Assembly (NCBI RefSeq): GCF_024139115.2
Contig: NC_085139.1
Location: 74,753,203-74,817,202, forward strand
Reading direction: 5' to 3'
Source of the DNA: Armigeres subalbatus
Taxonomy: Eukaryota; Arthropoda; Insecta; Diptera; Culicidae
DNA length: 64,000 nucleotides
Positions 1-11,475 of the stretch are shown here, in pieces. The position numbers and the translations under genes were made by a program. How positions within the stretch are numbered: the stretch's first letter is position 1; each line of letters starts with the position of its first letter. The notes beneath the pieces are model-generated. The model saw only the letters and a list, made by a program, of their open reading frames with translations, was not told the DNA's origin and searched no databases.

Positions 1-2152
1 TCCAAACCAATCCAAACCAACCAAACCAATCCAAACCAACCAAACCAATCCAAACCAATCCAAACCAACCAAACCAATCCAAACCAATCCCAAACCAATC
101 CAAACCAATCCAAATCCAATCCAAACCAACCAAACCAATCCAAACCAATCCAAACCAATCCAAACCAACCAAACCAATCCAAACCAATCCAAACCAATCC
201 AAACCAACCAAACCAATCCAAACCAATCCAAACCAACCAAACCAATCCAAACCAACCAAACCAATCCAAACCAATCCAAACCAATCCAAACCAACCAAAC
301 CAATCCAAACCAATCCAAACCAACCAAACCAATCCAAACCAACCAAACCAATCCAAACCAATCCAAACCAACCAAACCAATCCAAACCAATCCAAACCAA
401 TCCAAACCAACCAAACCAACCAAACCAATCCAAACCAATCCAAACCAACCAAACCAATCCAAACCAATCCAAACCAATCCAAACCAATCCAAACCAATCC
501 AAACCAATCCAAACCAACCAAACCAACCAAACCAATCCAAACCAATCCAAACCAATCCAAACCAATCCAAACCAACCAAACCAATCCAAACCAATCCAAA
601 CCAACCAAACCAATCCAAACCAACCAAACCAATCCAAACCAATCCAAATCCAATCCAACCAACCAAACCAATCCAAACCAATCCAAACCAATCCAAACCA
701 ATCCAAACCAACCAAACCAACCAAACCAATCCAAACCAATCCAAACCAATCCAAACCAATCCAAACCAACCAAACCAATCCAAACCAATCCAAACCCAAT
801 CCAAACCAACCAAACCAATCCAAACCAATCCAAACCAACCAAACCAATCCAAACCAATCCAAACCAACCAAACCAATCCAAACCAATCCAAACCAATCCA
901 AACCAATCCAAACCAATCCAAACCAATCCAAACCAACCAAACCAATCCAAACCAACCAAACCAAACCAATCCAAACCAATCCAAACCAACCAAACCAATC
1001 CAAACCAATCCAAACCAACCAAACCAATCCAAACCAATCCAAACCAACCAAACCAATCCAAACCAATCCAAACCAATCCAAACCAACCAAACCAATCCAA
1101 ACCAACCAAACCAATCCAAACCAATCCAAACCAATCCAAACCAACCAAACCAATCCAAACCAATCCAAACCAATCCAAACCAACCAAACCAATCCAAACC
1201 AATCCAAACCAATCCAAACCAACCAAACCAATCCAAACCAATCTTAATCCAATCCAACCAAAACCAATCCAAACCAACCAAACCAATCCAAACCAATCCA
1301 AACCAATCCAAACCAACCAAACCAATCCAAACCAATCCAAACCAATCCAAACCAATCCAAACCAATCCAAACCAATCCAAACCAATCCAATCCAATCCAA
1401 ACCAATCCAAACCAACCAAACCAATCCAAACCAACCAAACCAATCCAAACCAATCCAAACCAACCAAACCAATCCAAACCAATCCAAACCAATCCAAACC
1501 AATCCAAACCAATCCAAACCAATCCAAACCAATCCAAACCAATCCAAACCAATCCAAACCAACCAAACCAATCCAAACCAATCCAAACCAACCAAACCAA
1601 CCAAACCAACCAAACCAATCCAAACCAATCCAAACCAATCCAAACCAATCCAAACCAATCCAAACCAACCAAACCAATCCAAACCAATCCAAACCAACCA
1701 AACCAATCCAAACCAATCCAAACCAATCCAAACCAACCAAACCAATCCAAACCAACCAAACCAACCAAACCAATCCAAACCAACCAAACCAATCCAAACC
1801 AATCCAAACCAACCAAACCAATCCAAACCAATCCAAACCAATCCAAACCAATCCAAACCAATCCAACCAATCCAAACCAATCCAAACCAATCCAAACCAA
1901 TCCAAATCCAATCCAAACCCAATCCGAATCCAATCCAAATCCAATCCAAATCCAAATCCAATCCAAATCCAATCCAAATCCAATCCAAATCCAATCCAAA
2001 TCCAATCCAAATCCAATCCAAATCCAAATCCAATCCAAATCCAATCCAAATCCAATTCAAATAAAATCCAAATCCAATCCAAATCCAATCCAAATCCAAT
2101 CCAAATCCAATCCAAATCCAATCCGAATCCAATCCAAATCCAAATCCAATCC
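1..2152 (-). repeat. CCAAACCAAT satellite array, cut by window edge
   Basis: Near-perfect tandem repetition of a 10-bp unit, CCAAACCAAT (minus strand ATTGGTTTGG). From about position 1905 to the right edge it becomes an 11-bp unit, CCAATCCAAAT. The plus strand is almost free of G. A 5-bp deletion variant (CCAAACCAACCAAACC) is frequent. The array continues beyond the left end of the window. It is the same satellite as 42291-47797 in opposite orientation. The unit contains no stop codon in several frames, so long open frames here are artefacts. Confidence 0.97.
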
Positions 2153-2553
2153 CAAAAATCAAAAAAAAAAAATGAACGGAAAATGTCTCGGTTAGGGTCC
2201 GCGACGTTAGGCATAATGGACGTTAGGCATAATGTACGTTTTGGTTTACGGTTTTGAGTGAAAACAACCCGCTTTTGGGTATGTTTGTTTTCAGTGTATG
2301 TACTCACCGGACTGCAAAACACCGACCACAATCAAGCCGCTAACAGTACCCACTCACTGTGGAACCGCCCAAAGCTCTCCACTTTCTTTCTCCACAACGA
2401 CGCCGCCTGCAAAAACTTGTTTTACGTTTCCACTAAAAGAGCTTTATATATTTTTTTGTTTTACGAATTGAATCACCAGAAATTTCAATATTTGATCATC
2501 CGATAAATCTTTGACTTTTCCTAAGACACTCTTTTACTAAAGCAAACCGGAAC
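2153..2553. other. Spacer between satellite and LTR element
   Basis: About 400 bp of low-copy-looking sequence. It starts with an A-run and holds an exact 16-bp tandem duplication, GACGTTAGGCATAATG, at 2203-2218 and 2219-2234. No convincing gene. The last five bases (2549-2553, GGAAC) are the left target-site duplication of the LTR element. Confidence 0.6.
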
Positions 2554-2729
2554 TGTGGGGTTTGAGTATATTACCATCAGCGTGTGATTGTACATTAACA
2601 CCTCAGCGTGTTGATCAGTGCGCAGCAAGCCATGACTCGTCCTCTTCTGGTCAGACCTCCGTGGCGTGCACACGCACCCACGGAGAGCTGCTGTCATAAC
2701 AATTCGCTCCGGCCATTTGGGGCCACACA
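2554..2729 (+). repeat. 5' LTR (176 bp)
   Basis: Starts TGTGGGGTTTGAG and ends TTTGGGGCCACACA, with a short TGTGG/CCACA terminal inverted repeat. Identical by eye to 4458-4633. A diverged, interrupted copy is at 38618-40801. Confidence 0.95.
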
Positions 2730-2732
2730 TTT

Positions 2733-2748
2733 TGGCGATCCTGCCAGG
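2733..2748 (+). other. Primer-binding site candidate of the LTR element
   Basis: TGGCGATCCTGCCAGG lies three bases (TTT) after the 5' LTR. A primer-binding site begins TGG because it pairs with the CCA end of a tRNA. I cannot name the tRNA. The second copy keeps TGGCGATCCTGCTAGCC at the same place (from 40805). Confidence 0.7.
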
Positions 2749-2780
2749 TTATTTGTTGGATCCTGACGCTGATCTCAAAA

Positions 2781-2787
2781 GGTGAGT
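2781..2787 (+). promoter_or_regulatory. Possible splice donor in the LTR element leader
   Basis: G|GTGAGT occurs about 50 bp after the 5' LTR in the context AGGTGAGTTGAATTCAA. The old copy at 40850-40867 keeps the same string despite heavy divergence elsewhere. The conservation suggests a function such as splicing or packaging; this is inference. Confidence 0.4.
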
Positions 2788-2863
2788 TGAATTCAATTGG
2801 TAATGTGCTAATGAGTTAAAATATCTGACGATTAAAAAAACACAAGGCAATGGGTTTGTATTG

Positions 2864-3480
2864 CTACAAAGCGCGTCTGGAAGAACGCTGCAAAATGGAT
2901 TGTGGTTTAGAAAATCACAAAGCGCGTCTGGAAGTCCGCTGGAAAATGGATTGTGGTTTAAGAAATCACAAAGCGCGTCTGGAAGACCGCTGGAAAATGG
3001 ATTGTGGTTTGGAAAATCACAAAGCGTGTCTGGAAGACCGCTGGAAAATGGATTGTGGTTTGGAAAATCACAAAGCGCGTCTGGAAGACCGCTGAAAAAT
3101 GGATTGTGATTTGGGAAATCACAAAGCGCGTCTGGAAGACCGCTGGAAAATGGATTGTGGTTTGGAAAATCACAAAGCGTGTCTGGAAGACCGCTGGAAA
3201 ATGGATTGTGGTTTGGAAAATCACAAAGCGCGTCTGGAAGACCGCTGGAAAATGGATTATGGTTTGGAACATCACAAAGCGCGTCTGGAAGACCGCTGGA
3301 AAATGGATTGTGGTTAGAAAAATCACAAAGCGTGTCTGGAAGACCGCTGGAAAATGGTTTGGAAAATTACAAAGCGTGTCTGGAAGACCGAAAATGGGTT
3401 GTGGTTTGAAAAATCACAAAGCATGGGAAACCGCCGCTTTGTGGTTTGAAATACCACATGGCGTGTCTGGCAGACTGCCG
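2864..3480 (+). repeat. 51-bp tandem array inside the young LTR element
   Basis: About 11-12 units of 51 bp, each containing AAAGCGCGTCTGGAAGACCG followed by CTGGAAAATGGATTGTGG. The last units (from 3340) are shortened and diverged. Because 51 is 17 codons, several frames stay open and yield a 17-residue repeat such as KARLEDRWKMDCGLENH. Stops interrupt each frame and no start context stands out, so I do not call a gene. Confidence 0.92.
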
Positions 3481-4441
3481 AAAAAAAATTTGACAATCTA
3501 CAAAATCCCAAGGTGGGTCATGGAAGCATTTATTTAGGTTAAAATAAATTTAGTTTGAAATGTATAACTTAGCGACTTGAGTGTACATGAGACTACCAGT
3601 TAAGCTATTTCTATCGAAGTCTGAGAGATATGGAGATCTATCGCTACAAAGTTGTTTGGAAGGCTTAATATATTATCTTGAAGTTTATTGTGGAATTTTC
3701 TGACTTAGTAGTCGTAGCGGAATTACCCGTTGGATGAGATATCCAACATTCATGAAGCTCAAAAAACGATGCCAGCATTCACAAAGTCATAAGTTTGGAG
3801 TTATTGGCTAATAGTAATCTCTGCGAAATTTTATATCCTAGGCCAGATGTTCCCAAACTACTTGTAAATGCGACTGGATTGGATTTGAATTGTTTGGATT
3901 TCATTGTATCAAAATCTCAAAATTTATTGTTCTTCATTCACTACATAGATCCAAATCTAATGGCTGTGATAGATTTGTGGGACAAAATAATGGATCAAGT
4001 TTCGTCTTTCGCAACCCATCATTGATCAGCCTACAACCTCCCTGGAAGTCGCGGCCCACAGTTTGGTCACACATGTTCTAAGCGGTTGTTAGGAAGTTCA
4101 ACATCGATATGTTGAAGGTCAGCTTGCTGGTATTACTATATATGAAGCTGATAGTTGGATTTAATGGACAGTATAAGATATTAAATTATTGCTATAATAT
4201 TAAATGTTTTTTAGATCATTTACCAATTTAGTTTACCATTTTAATGATACAACCTATTATCTTGCATTTCGTTGTTCTGCGATTGAAAACCACGATGATC
4301 ATACAAGTGTATTTTAAAGTTCAGTTTTCAAAGGAAATCATCGGTTTCTCAAATGCAATATGTTCATCTTCGTCTCGCGCAAATAACTTAAAAAAAAATC
4401 AATGCGTTCTATGCTAGAGGATTTTTTTTGCCTTTTTTAAT
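3481..4441 (+). other. AT-rich interior of the LTR element
   Basis: No recognisable retroviral-type domain. An open frame at 3795-4025 (about 76 codons) resembles nothing I know. The part around 3530-3700 (ACATGAGACTACCAGTTRAGCTAT) is conserved in the old copy at about 42170-42275, confirming that both copies share this interior. Confidence 0.7.
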
Positions 4442-4457
4442 GAGAGAAGAAGGGAAA
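4442..4457 (+). other. Polypurine tract
   Basis: Sixteen consecutive purines (GAGAGAAGAAGGGAAA) directly abut the 3' LTR, the expected position of the plus-strand primer. Confidence 0.85.
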
Positions 4458-4633
4458 TGTGGGGTTTGAGTATATTACCATCAGCGTGTGATTGTACATT
4501 AACACCTCAGCGTGTTGATCAGTGCGCAGCAAGCCATGACTCGTCCTCTTCTGGTCAGACCTCCGTGGCGTGCACACGCACCCACGGAGAGCTGCTGTCA
4601 TAACAATTCGCTCCGGCCATTTGGGGCCACACA
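4458..4633 (+). repeat. 3' LTR (176 bp)
   Basis: Identical by eye to the 5' LTR and followed by the TSD copy GGAAC at 4634-4638. Confidence 0.95.
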
Positions 4634-4995
4634 GGAACTACCACGCTTGCCACCAATAGCTACTAACAATTATCAACTTCGACCGTAACCGTAAAACCGA
4701 CCATCGAGGCTAAACTACTTGATACTGATGAAAAATTGTGGAAATTTTGTACAATATGCACACACAGAAGGAAATAATTTAAATCGCATCAATCCGTGAG
4801 CAAAGACTACTACGATCTCGACTACTATCCCACAAAATATCCGATTTTGAAAAATATGTGCAAAACTGTTGAAATATTCCATATTTTTATTGTTAATTGT
4901 AGGCCTAGTTTGTAATTTGTAATACCGAATAATCGTTGTTTTTGTTTTCATTTTTCACTGTACATCATTCAAGTAATAATAATTGCAAGTAAAAC

Positions 4996-5244
4996 TGCGA
5001 ACGATTGTTCATCTTTCACTGTGGTCCATACTTGTCATTTCTGATTGGTATACGTCCAGAGCCTTATATTGCTCGATTGGGGAAAATTATCGGTCCTTCG
5101 GTCACATTCATCGACGACGATGGCCATATAATCAGAGAAACGGTTCGATGAATCTGAGAATGGCAAATCAGTAGACATCATTTGGCATTCCGCAGACGTC
5201 GTCGACTGGGACGCATATCCGGATTTGTGCTTATTGTTTGCGCG
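4996..5244 (+). other. Coding-like segment with frameshift and splice-donor-like end
   Basis: Frame 4996-5148 reads without stops and contains GPYLSFLIGIRPEPYIARLG and SVTFIDDDGHIIRETVR. A shift near 5144 continues as FDESENGKSVDIIWHSADVV and WDAYPDLCLLFAR. The open stretch ends at a consensus donor, GTAAGT (5245-5250). The composition looks like real protein, unlike the simple-repeat frames elsewhere. I do not recognise the family. It may be a decayed host exon or an old insertion. Downstream to about 5515 there are further coding-like pieces (FTVQWSGDCGVMKLYCPRFD at about 5420-5480) in a frame with stops. Real coding ancestry is plausible but unproven. Confidence 0.3.
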
Positions 5245-5519
5245 GTAAGTACCCTTCATAGCGCCGCCGTAGCTGCGGCGGAAGGATGGCAAAATATATT
5301 ACTTCTAGGAGGTTGGATCTCACCGAGAGACGACGGCGATATTCCATTCTGGTGATGAGCATTCGTCGGGCAATTTTCCGAGTGGTATTCACGACTAATA
5401 ATTTACCGAATAGGATTTACGGTTCAATGGAGCGGTGACTGTGGGGTAATGAAGCTTTATTGTCCCCGGTTCGATCTCGATGAAAGGTTAGTTAATTTAT
5501 AAGGGTTCTATGATGCTTC

Positions 5520-6731
5520 GGAAGAACAGTCAATTGAATGGAATTATCAATTAAAATCTTTTAAACGACATTTGAATCTAATAAATTTTAATCAACAAAT
5601 CGAATCTCAAAGGCAGATAAAGAATGTTTAATTTTTACTGACAAAATCATTGTCCAAATAAACCTGTCTCTTTGAATTGAATAATACATACGCAAAGTTT
5701 TTCAAGAGTTTCTTTAGAAAATAATTAATTATTAGCACCTCATCAAGAAATATATGTAGGAACTTAGATGAAGGCTTTTTGGAGAATTTGTAAAGTATCT
5801 TTTTAAAATCCAACTATTTTTGAATGAATTGTAAAATTGTAAAAAATTGTCTAATGAAACATCAGTTTATACATATTTTTTAAGAATTCCTGCGAACTTT
5901 ACACTTTCTGGTTTACTTTTTAAATGGCAGCCCTTACTTTGTACCGTTTTTGAATTTTGTTTATTTTTCCCGATGAAATTAAATAATGGTTATGTGGAAA
6001 GCTATAAAGATGGTTTTAGTCACTTTTTTAACTCCCTGCCCTGAAAAATGGAACTAGTTGCGCAAACGATCTAATATTTATATACTTGTTGAATGATAAA
6101 CTCACTGAATTTTGAATTAATTTTCTAGTTACGTAAATGGCACGAGTACCATCACTACCCATTGATTGATTTTACATATGAAACTTTTAAGCGAACATTA
6201 TTTCGAGTGTATTCAAGAGTTTTCCGAATTTCGAATAGCCGCGTTTGACAGAGCTTTGAAATTCATCCACCCCGGCACGGAAGCAATAATTGAAAAGTAG
6301 CGCAAACAAGCCACTCAATTAACGTGTTGTTTGCAGCTTGGCGTAGGAGTTCCGCGCCGTCAAGCCGCTTGGCAAGCGAAGGCACGTTTTAAAAATTGAT
6401 TTTTCTATAAATTTTAATTGAATCGTGCCGATAGCGTCCGTCGCCACTTGACGGTTCCGACAAGGATGAGAACGCGTGCCCTCACTCTACGGGATGGGTG
6501 CCGTCCCCGGAGTTAAATAGGATCGCATACTTTGCCACCGTTAAAGTTTTCTTCGTCCGATCGTCGCGTCGTCGGGGCTACCACCTCACGTCAAGCCGAC
6601 TCGTCAACGCCAGACGTGAGAATGCGTCAGTATACAATTCCAGCGGCCGGCGCGAGGACACCGACGACGACGACGTCTGAATAATTTCCCCAGACAATTT
6701 TCTATTCATGGTAGAGGGAGGGGGAGGCACC
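5520..6731. other. No gene seen; AT-rich then GC-rich flank
   Basis: 5520-6300 is AT-rich without motifs. 6300-6731 is GC-richer with CG dinucleotides and a short open frame at 6498-6680 ending in an acidic run; it resembles nothing known. The GC-rich part continues at 8166, after the hAT insertion, so the insertion split a possibly conserved host segment. Confidence 0.4.
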
Positions 6732-6739
6732 CACCGAAC

Positions 6740-8157
6740 TAGAGATGGGCAAAACAGCTCATTGCAGTGAGCGGATCTGATCCGTTCAGCTCATTGAAAA
6801 GAGTCAGCTCCTTGGATCAGCTCTTCAGTTCTTTAATGCTACATATAATAAAACATAATTGTTAATATTATTATTTTAATTATTGTTCAAAAATTTGAAA
6901 AAATTATGTCATTCATTAATTTATTCATTCATTCATCATTCATCTATTTACCTTTCTTTGAAATTTTTAAAATGTTTAGCTACAGTGAGGTAATAATTTC
7001 TATTGAAAACCGACAATTTTAAACTAATAACATATATTACGCTTTTTCTGACCGTCTAGTTTTGAAGTCTAGGAGTTCATTTAGAACCATCACATTTATT
7101 TCTATACAAAAACTAACTCAACATTATTTTCTATTCATAATTCTAAGTTACATTTTGTTGATAACGTTTCTCAAATCGTTAATTTAAATAATTCAGTCCC
7201 TAGTCTCTGATATGTATATGAACCATATCACGTGTCATAAGTTTTCTCTTCATACTGGGTGCAGTAAATCAATGCCTTGTTTGCGCGCGCTTCTAACTCT
7301 TCTAACCATGCGTAGTTGACATTTTCATACAAGCGAGCCCATTTATCTATATTGGTTCCCGAAATGCGAGAGAAATAAAAACAAGAGAGTAAAAAAAATA
7401 CAGAGCACGGTGCTACAAACAAACCGAGTGCACATGTAGCAGTATGCTGGCGGGAAACTCGTCGCAAGTAAAAGATCCGCTCCGTGCAAGACACAGCACC
7501 CAGCTCGGTTCGTTTGAACCACACGGTTCGCTCGCTAGAATCGGTCGCGACTGATCCGGATCGAGATCCGTGTCGCACGGATCTGAGCTAGTGGCGCAGC
7601 TCTCGCTTCCATGTCATAGCAATTTCGAGCTGGACGACGACATGAGCGGAACTGAGAGTTGTTCGGATCTTCGGATCTTTTGCTTAGTACGGTTCGTTCG
7701 CTACCGCACTACTAGGTATCTTTTGTGTGTCCGTTCGTAGCGCCGAGTATGTGGGTATGGGTTAAGAAATAGGCGGCAAGCTAGATTATTTTTGCTTGTG
7801 TGTTTCTTATTCCTCTCTGCAGCAGAAATGATTTCTGTCGCTTGGCTTGATGGTGCTTGAGGTGCAAATAATAAACGATCAGCACGTGTGCGGTACTGGA
7901 CTGGAATGCTCATACAAGCTCGCTTGTGTTGTGTACCGCGAGCGTGGTATTTTCGTTTGTGCTGTACAAAATACAACAGCGCGCGTACTCGAGTGCGTAC
8001 GCTCGAGGGAGTTTCTCTAGGCGCGTGTTTGACAATGATTTCATCAATTTAAAGTGAGCTGCTGAGCTGGGCTTCTTTAAAAAAGATCCATGGCTCATCA
8101 GCCCAATGTATGGAAGCGAATCTTTGGAACAGCTCCTGAGCGGAGCGCCCATCTCTA
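6740..8157. mobile_element. Non-autonomous hAT-type element, 1.4 kb
   Basis: Begins TAGAGATGGGC and ends GCCCATCTCTA, an inverted repeat. CACCGAAC is duplicated exactly at 6732-6739 and 8158-8165, and an 8-bp duplication is a hAT hallmark. Subterminal motifs such as AGCTC and TCAGCTC recur near both ends. Open frames inside (minus strand 7228-7578, 7701-7976 and 7910-8227) show no transposase or BED zinc-finger motifs. Confidence 0.9.
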
Positions 8158-8165
8158 CACCGAAC

Positions 8166-9810
8166 GCGCTGGTTGAGTTTTCCTGCCCTCTATTCTGGTT
8201 CTCGCACGAATAGACACGAATTAGCACGCGATTGAAATAGCATACGTAGCGACGTCATCATCAAGTTTCCTGTCCACTTGACGGCTGGCTGACTATCTCG
8301 ATGTGTGTTCTGGACTGTCAGTTCCATGCAATTTGGATTGCCGTATTGCGATTTGCTCGAATAAAAGGGCTATCCTCCGGCACGAACAGGGCCGCTCAGG
8401 TCCTCGGTGAGCGGGATTGAGGCTCCAATTGAGAATTTGATTTCGTGCTGTGGTCGTCGTCATCGTCGCCGGTTGTCGGTGGCCCTAGTGAATTATATTA
8501 AATCAATAAATCGGTTTGTGAATGGACGAGTGGGTTTTGTTGCGTCAGAAGTCATCGCAAGGCGTTTGGATTGAATGATGAGCTTGATAGGGGGAGGGGC
8601 GTCAGAAAATTGGGTGGCTTTCATTGCTCCAGAGTCCAGACCACAGCGGCGAATGATTTGGGTTCCTATCACTATGGATTATTGATAATAGTGTCTATAA
8701 TAAGCCTCAATTTTGAGTGATACTGGCTTATGATTGGTGAAAGGATAATCTTTGATTGATTTGAGTTGGATATGAACTATGATGAAAGCTGTTCATTAGG
8801 GTTTATGGGGTAACTAACCCGATTAAAAAACAGCGGCATTTATAGTTGAACTGATTACATTTCGTCAGTTAGATTGAATATACAATTAGAAAATGAAGCA
8901 CCTATACAGAAGAACAACAAACTTTGGATTGAATGCTAATGAGCTATTTCAATAGAATTAATCCGAATCAATCAAGTATCCAATATATGTGGAATTCTAC
9001 CAACATCACTCAGAGCTTTTTTTTCTTCAACTTCTCTAAAAATTCCAACTTGTCTTCGTTCAATTAAAACAGTTCACCACACGGTCTGCTTCCTTTCAAC
9101 AATTACCGAAACACCAGAACAGTCTTTACCATCATCTGCGATCAATTCAAATTCCCAATCAGTTGCAACCAACATTCAATTACCTTGGGACTTCGGTTCA
9201 CAGTTTTGTGGTTTCTATTTCATTAGTGTGGATTGACTTCCCATTGGAGCATGCCTCTTTGATGATGGATTCATCTTTCTGTGTTTGAAATCCCCTGCCC
9301 TTAGGTATAGTCTCCATCGGAAAAATTGATACCGATAAAATAGGCTTTAATTATCGGAAAGAGATGCACTTCAGGAGTACGGGTTGTATCCCCTCCCCTT
9401 CGAATGGAACGTAATTGGTTCCGGATGTTTGTCCAATTTGTACAATCGAGTGATTATTTAGAGTGGAATTTAATTGACAATCTGGAAATATAACTAATAA
9501 ATCTGTACATTATTCGTTTCAACGAGTTAGACGAGCAATATAGCTTTGCTAATACGAGTGACAGTCATTTTGCCACCAACGCACACTGGGGAAATCCGAT
9601 TTCAAAAGTGAAGAAATTTGATAACTTTCTGTATGAACAACTTACGGAAGAGATCAAGGGCTTATTCGAAAGGGAATTTTCCAAGGAGTTAGGTGAGTGC
9701 TGCTTCATGAACGTAGAACACTTCGGTAAGTAGTTATTGAATTCGTTTCAAACTTAGTGCAAAAATTTTGTTTATCTCCAATGGTAAAATCTGGAAATTT
9801 AAGGGATTTT
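8166..9810. other. No gene seen
   Basis: 8166-8530 is GC-richer and resembles insect unique DNA, with several TTGACGG and CGTCG motifs. 8530-9810 is AT-rich with no recognisable coding region, repeat or inverted structure. Confidence 0.4.
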
Positions 9811-9817
9811 GGGGTAA

Positions 9818-10645
9818 ATAGGCATCAAAGTGGGTACGATTTTTAACAGATTCAGTCAATTTATTTGTTTCGCGGATGACATGGACATTGTCGGCCGAAC
9901 ATTTGCAAAGGTGGTAAAACTGTACACCCGCCTGAAACGTGAAGCAACAAAAGTTGGACTGGTGGTGAATGCATCGAAGTTAAAGTACATGCTAGTGAGC
10001 GAAGCCGAGCGCGACAGGGCAAGCCTGGGAAGCAGTGCTAGGAATTCGTCTAACTTGGATACTCGCTAACGGCTGACAACAATGTTAGTCGTGAAATGCG
10101 AAGGCGCATAATTTGTGGAAGTTGGGCCTACTACGGGCTCCAGAAGAAACTGCGGTCAAAAAGATTCACCACCGCACCAAATGTGTCATGTATAAGACCG
10201 GTTGTCCTCTATGGACACGAAACATGGACAATGCTCGAGGAGGACTTGCAAGCACTCGGAGTATTCAAGAGACGGGTGCTTAGGACCATCTTTGGCGGTG
10301 TGCAAGAAGAGGGTGTGTGGCGGCGAAGGATGAACCATGAGCTCGCCCAACTCTTCGGAGAACCCAGTATCCAGAAGGTAGCTAAAGCCGGAAGGGTACG
10401 ATGGGCAGGACATGTTGCAAGAATGCTGGACAGCAACCCTGCAAAGATGGTGTTCGCTTCCGATCCGGCAGGTACGAGACGGCGTGGAGCGCAGCGAGCG
10501 AGATGGACAGACCAGGTGCAAAACGACTTGGCGAGCGAAGGGCGCATTCGAGGATGGAGAAATATGGCCTCGAACCGTGTATTGTGGCGTCAAATTGTTG
10601 ATTCAGTGTTATCTGTTTAGATGTAAACTTAATAAATGAAATGAA
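9818..10645 (+). pseudogene. RTE-like LINE fragment: reverse transcriptase C-terminal part
   Basis: The first open part (9818-10069) contains the catalytic FADD motif in SQFICFADDMDIVGRTFAK. The second (10096-10620) contains the post-RT region typical of these elements: RPVVLYGHETWTMLEEDL, VRWAGHVARMLDSNPAKM and GTRRRGAQRARWTDQVQNDL. A deletion and frameshift separate the parts near 10030-10090; the link LGYSLTADNNVSREM is readable in the second frame. Everything upstream of the FADD block is missing, a typical 5' truncation. The tail after the stop is TAATAAATGAAATGAA, compatible with a microsatellite-like 3' end. Clade assignment is from memory of similar mosquito LINEs. It is a dead copy, related to but distinct from 32132-32806 and 47905-48893. 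Confidence 0.85.
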
Positions 10646-11345
10646 GCATCGAAGTGAATTTTATGTAAAATTTTCATGTACTCTGTAAAAATAAATAATA
10701 TTTACAGATAATTGTTGATTTTAGTGTCGCAAAGTGCAGAACAGATTTTGATAAATATTTACTAAATTAAAACTTTTTTTTTTTAGATCTTTATTATCGT
10801 GATTTTTTATGCTTACAATAAGTTCATCACGTAAATTAAAACTAATTATGTAGATCATTACGCAAATGTTTTATTTTGTTATATATAGAGTAAAAACGAT
10901 TTTTCAAAACTTTCGGATAGCACAGATGCCAAACATTTCCAAACTATACCCGATAGCACAGCTAGACAAGAATAGTCTTCCTAATTTTTTTGCAATTGAA
11001 AATTGGCCCAATCGACCATTGCGTCCCGGAGTTATTAAAAAACGTTTTTTCTCCATTTTTCCAAAGGGATTTTTTTTTCGAAATCAAAGAACTGCTGCAA
11101 TGCATTCAAATGAATGCAAATTAATGTGAATTGATGGAAAAAAAAAATAAAACTATCTCCCTACAGTGCATTTTTGACCACTCTTAAGTGCATTTCTATT
11201 TACATTTTATAATACAAGAGAAAGGCACGCACACCGCTAGGTGGAATAATTGAGGTTTTTCTTGTTAAATACTTTGGCTGCGCATATGCACAGCACATGT
11301 TTCAAAATGCCCAAAATAATATAAATTTTCTGAAAAAGAACCCAC
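10646..11345. other. No gene seen
   Basis: AT-rich sequence with a T12 run near 10775 that could be the tail of a minus-strand retroelement. The open frame at 10866-11129 is not recognised. Confidence 0.4.
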
Positions 11346-11347
11346 CC

Positions 11348-11475
11348 CAGTCAGCAAAAGATCGTATATGATGTCACATAAGATGCCAAAGTGGAGGCCA
11401 TACAAGTACTTCCTAATACAATATGTACGTATATCGCCTCAACTTTAGCATCTTATGTTGCACCAGAGCATAAAT
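11348..11475. mobile_element. Small MITE of the CCCAGT family
   Basis: An inverted pair ACATAAGATGCCAAAG and CTTTAGCATCTTATGT surrounds a GTACTTC and TACGTATATCGCC core. The same family is at 57081-61109, where the termini are CCCAGTCAACAC and GTTAACTGGG. The right terminus here is degenerate and no TSD was identified. Confidence 0.6.

Larger units (their letters stand above)
2554..4633 (+). mobile_element. Complete non-autonomous LTR retrotransposon, young copy
   Basis: A 2080-bp element with two 176-bp direct LTRs that appear identical base for base. Both start TGTGG and end CCACA. GGAAC lies immediately before the left LTR (2549-2553) and immediately after the right LTR (4634-4638), a 5-bp target-site duplication. 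A primer-binding-site candidate follows the 5' LTR and a 16-base polypurine tract abuts the 3' LTR. The interior is mostly a 51-bp tandem array plus about 960 bp of AT-rich sequence. No gag, protease, reverse transcriptase or integrase motif is present, so the element must be mobilised in trans. The 5-bp TSD and the TTTTGGCGA-type leader suggest a BEL/Pao-like or Gypsy-like helper; this is inference. Identical LTRs imply very recent insertion. It is longer than typical TRIM elements and shorter than LARDs. Confidence 0.93.

Noticed and set aside
1244..2044. 266-codon minus-strand frame rich in WIGLDWFGLV
   Set aside because: Satellite artefact, as above.
2864..3480. CRISPR-like regularly spaced repeats
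   Set aside because: Units are contiguous tandem repeats without unique spacers, inside a eukaryotic LTR element.
3004..3537. 177-codon frame over the 51-bp array
   Set aside because: 51 is a multiple of three, so any stop-free unit stays open; all frames are broken elsewhere and the paralogous array changes frame quality.
4458..4633. Solo LTR
   Set aside because: The TSD GGAAC pairs with the LTR at 2554, and a polypurine tract precedes it, so it is the 3' LTR of a complete element.
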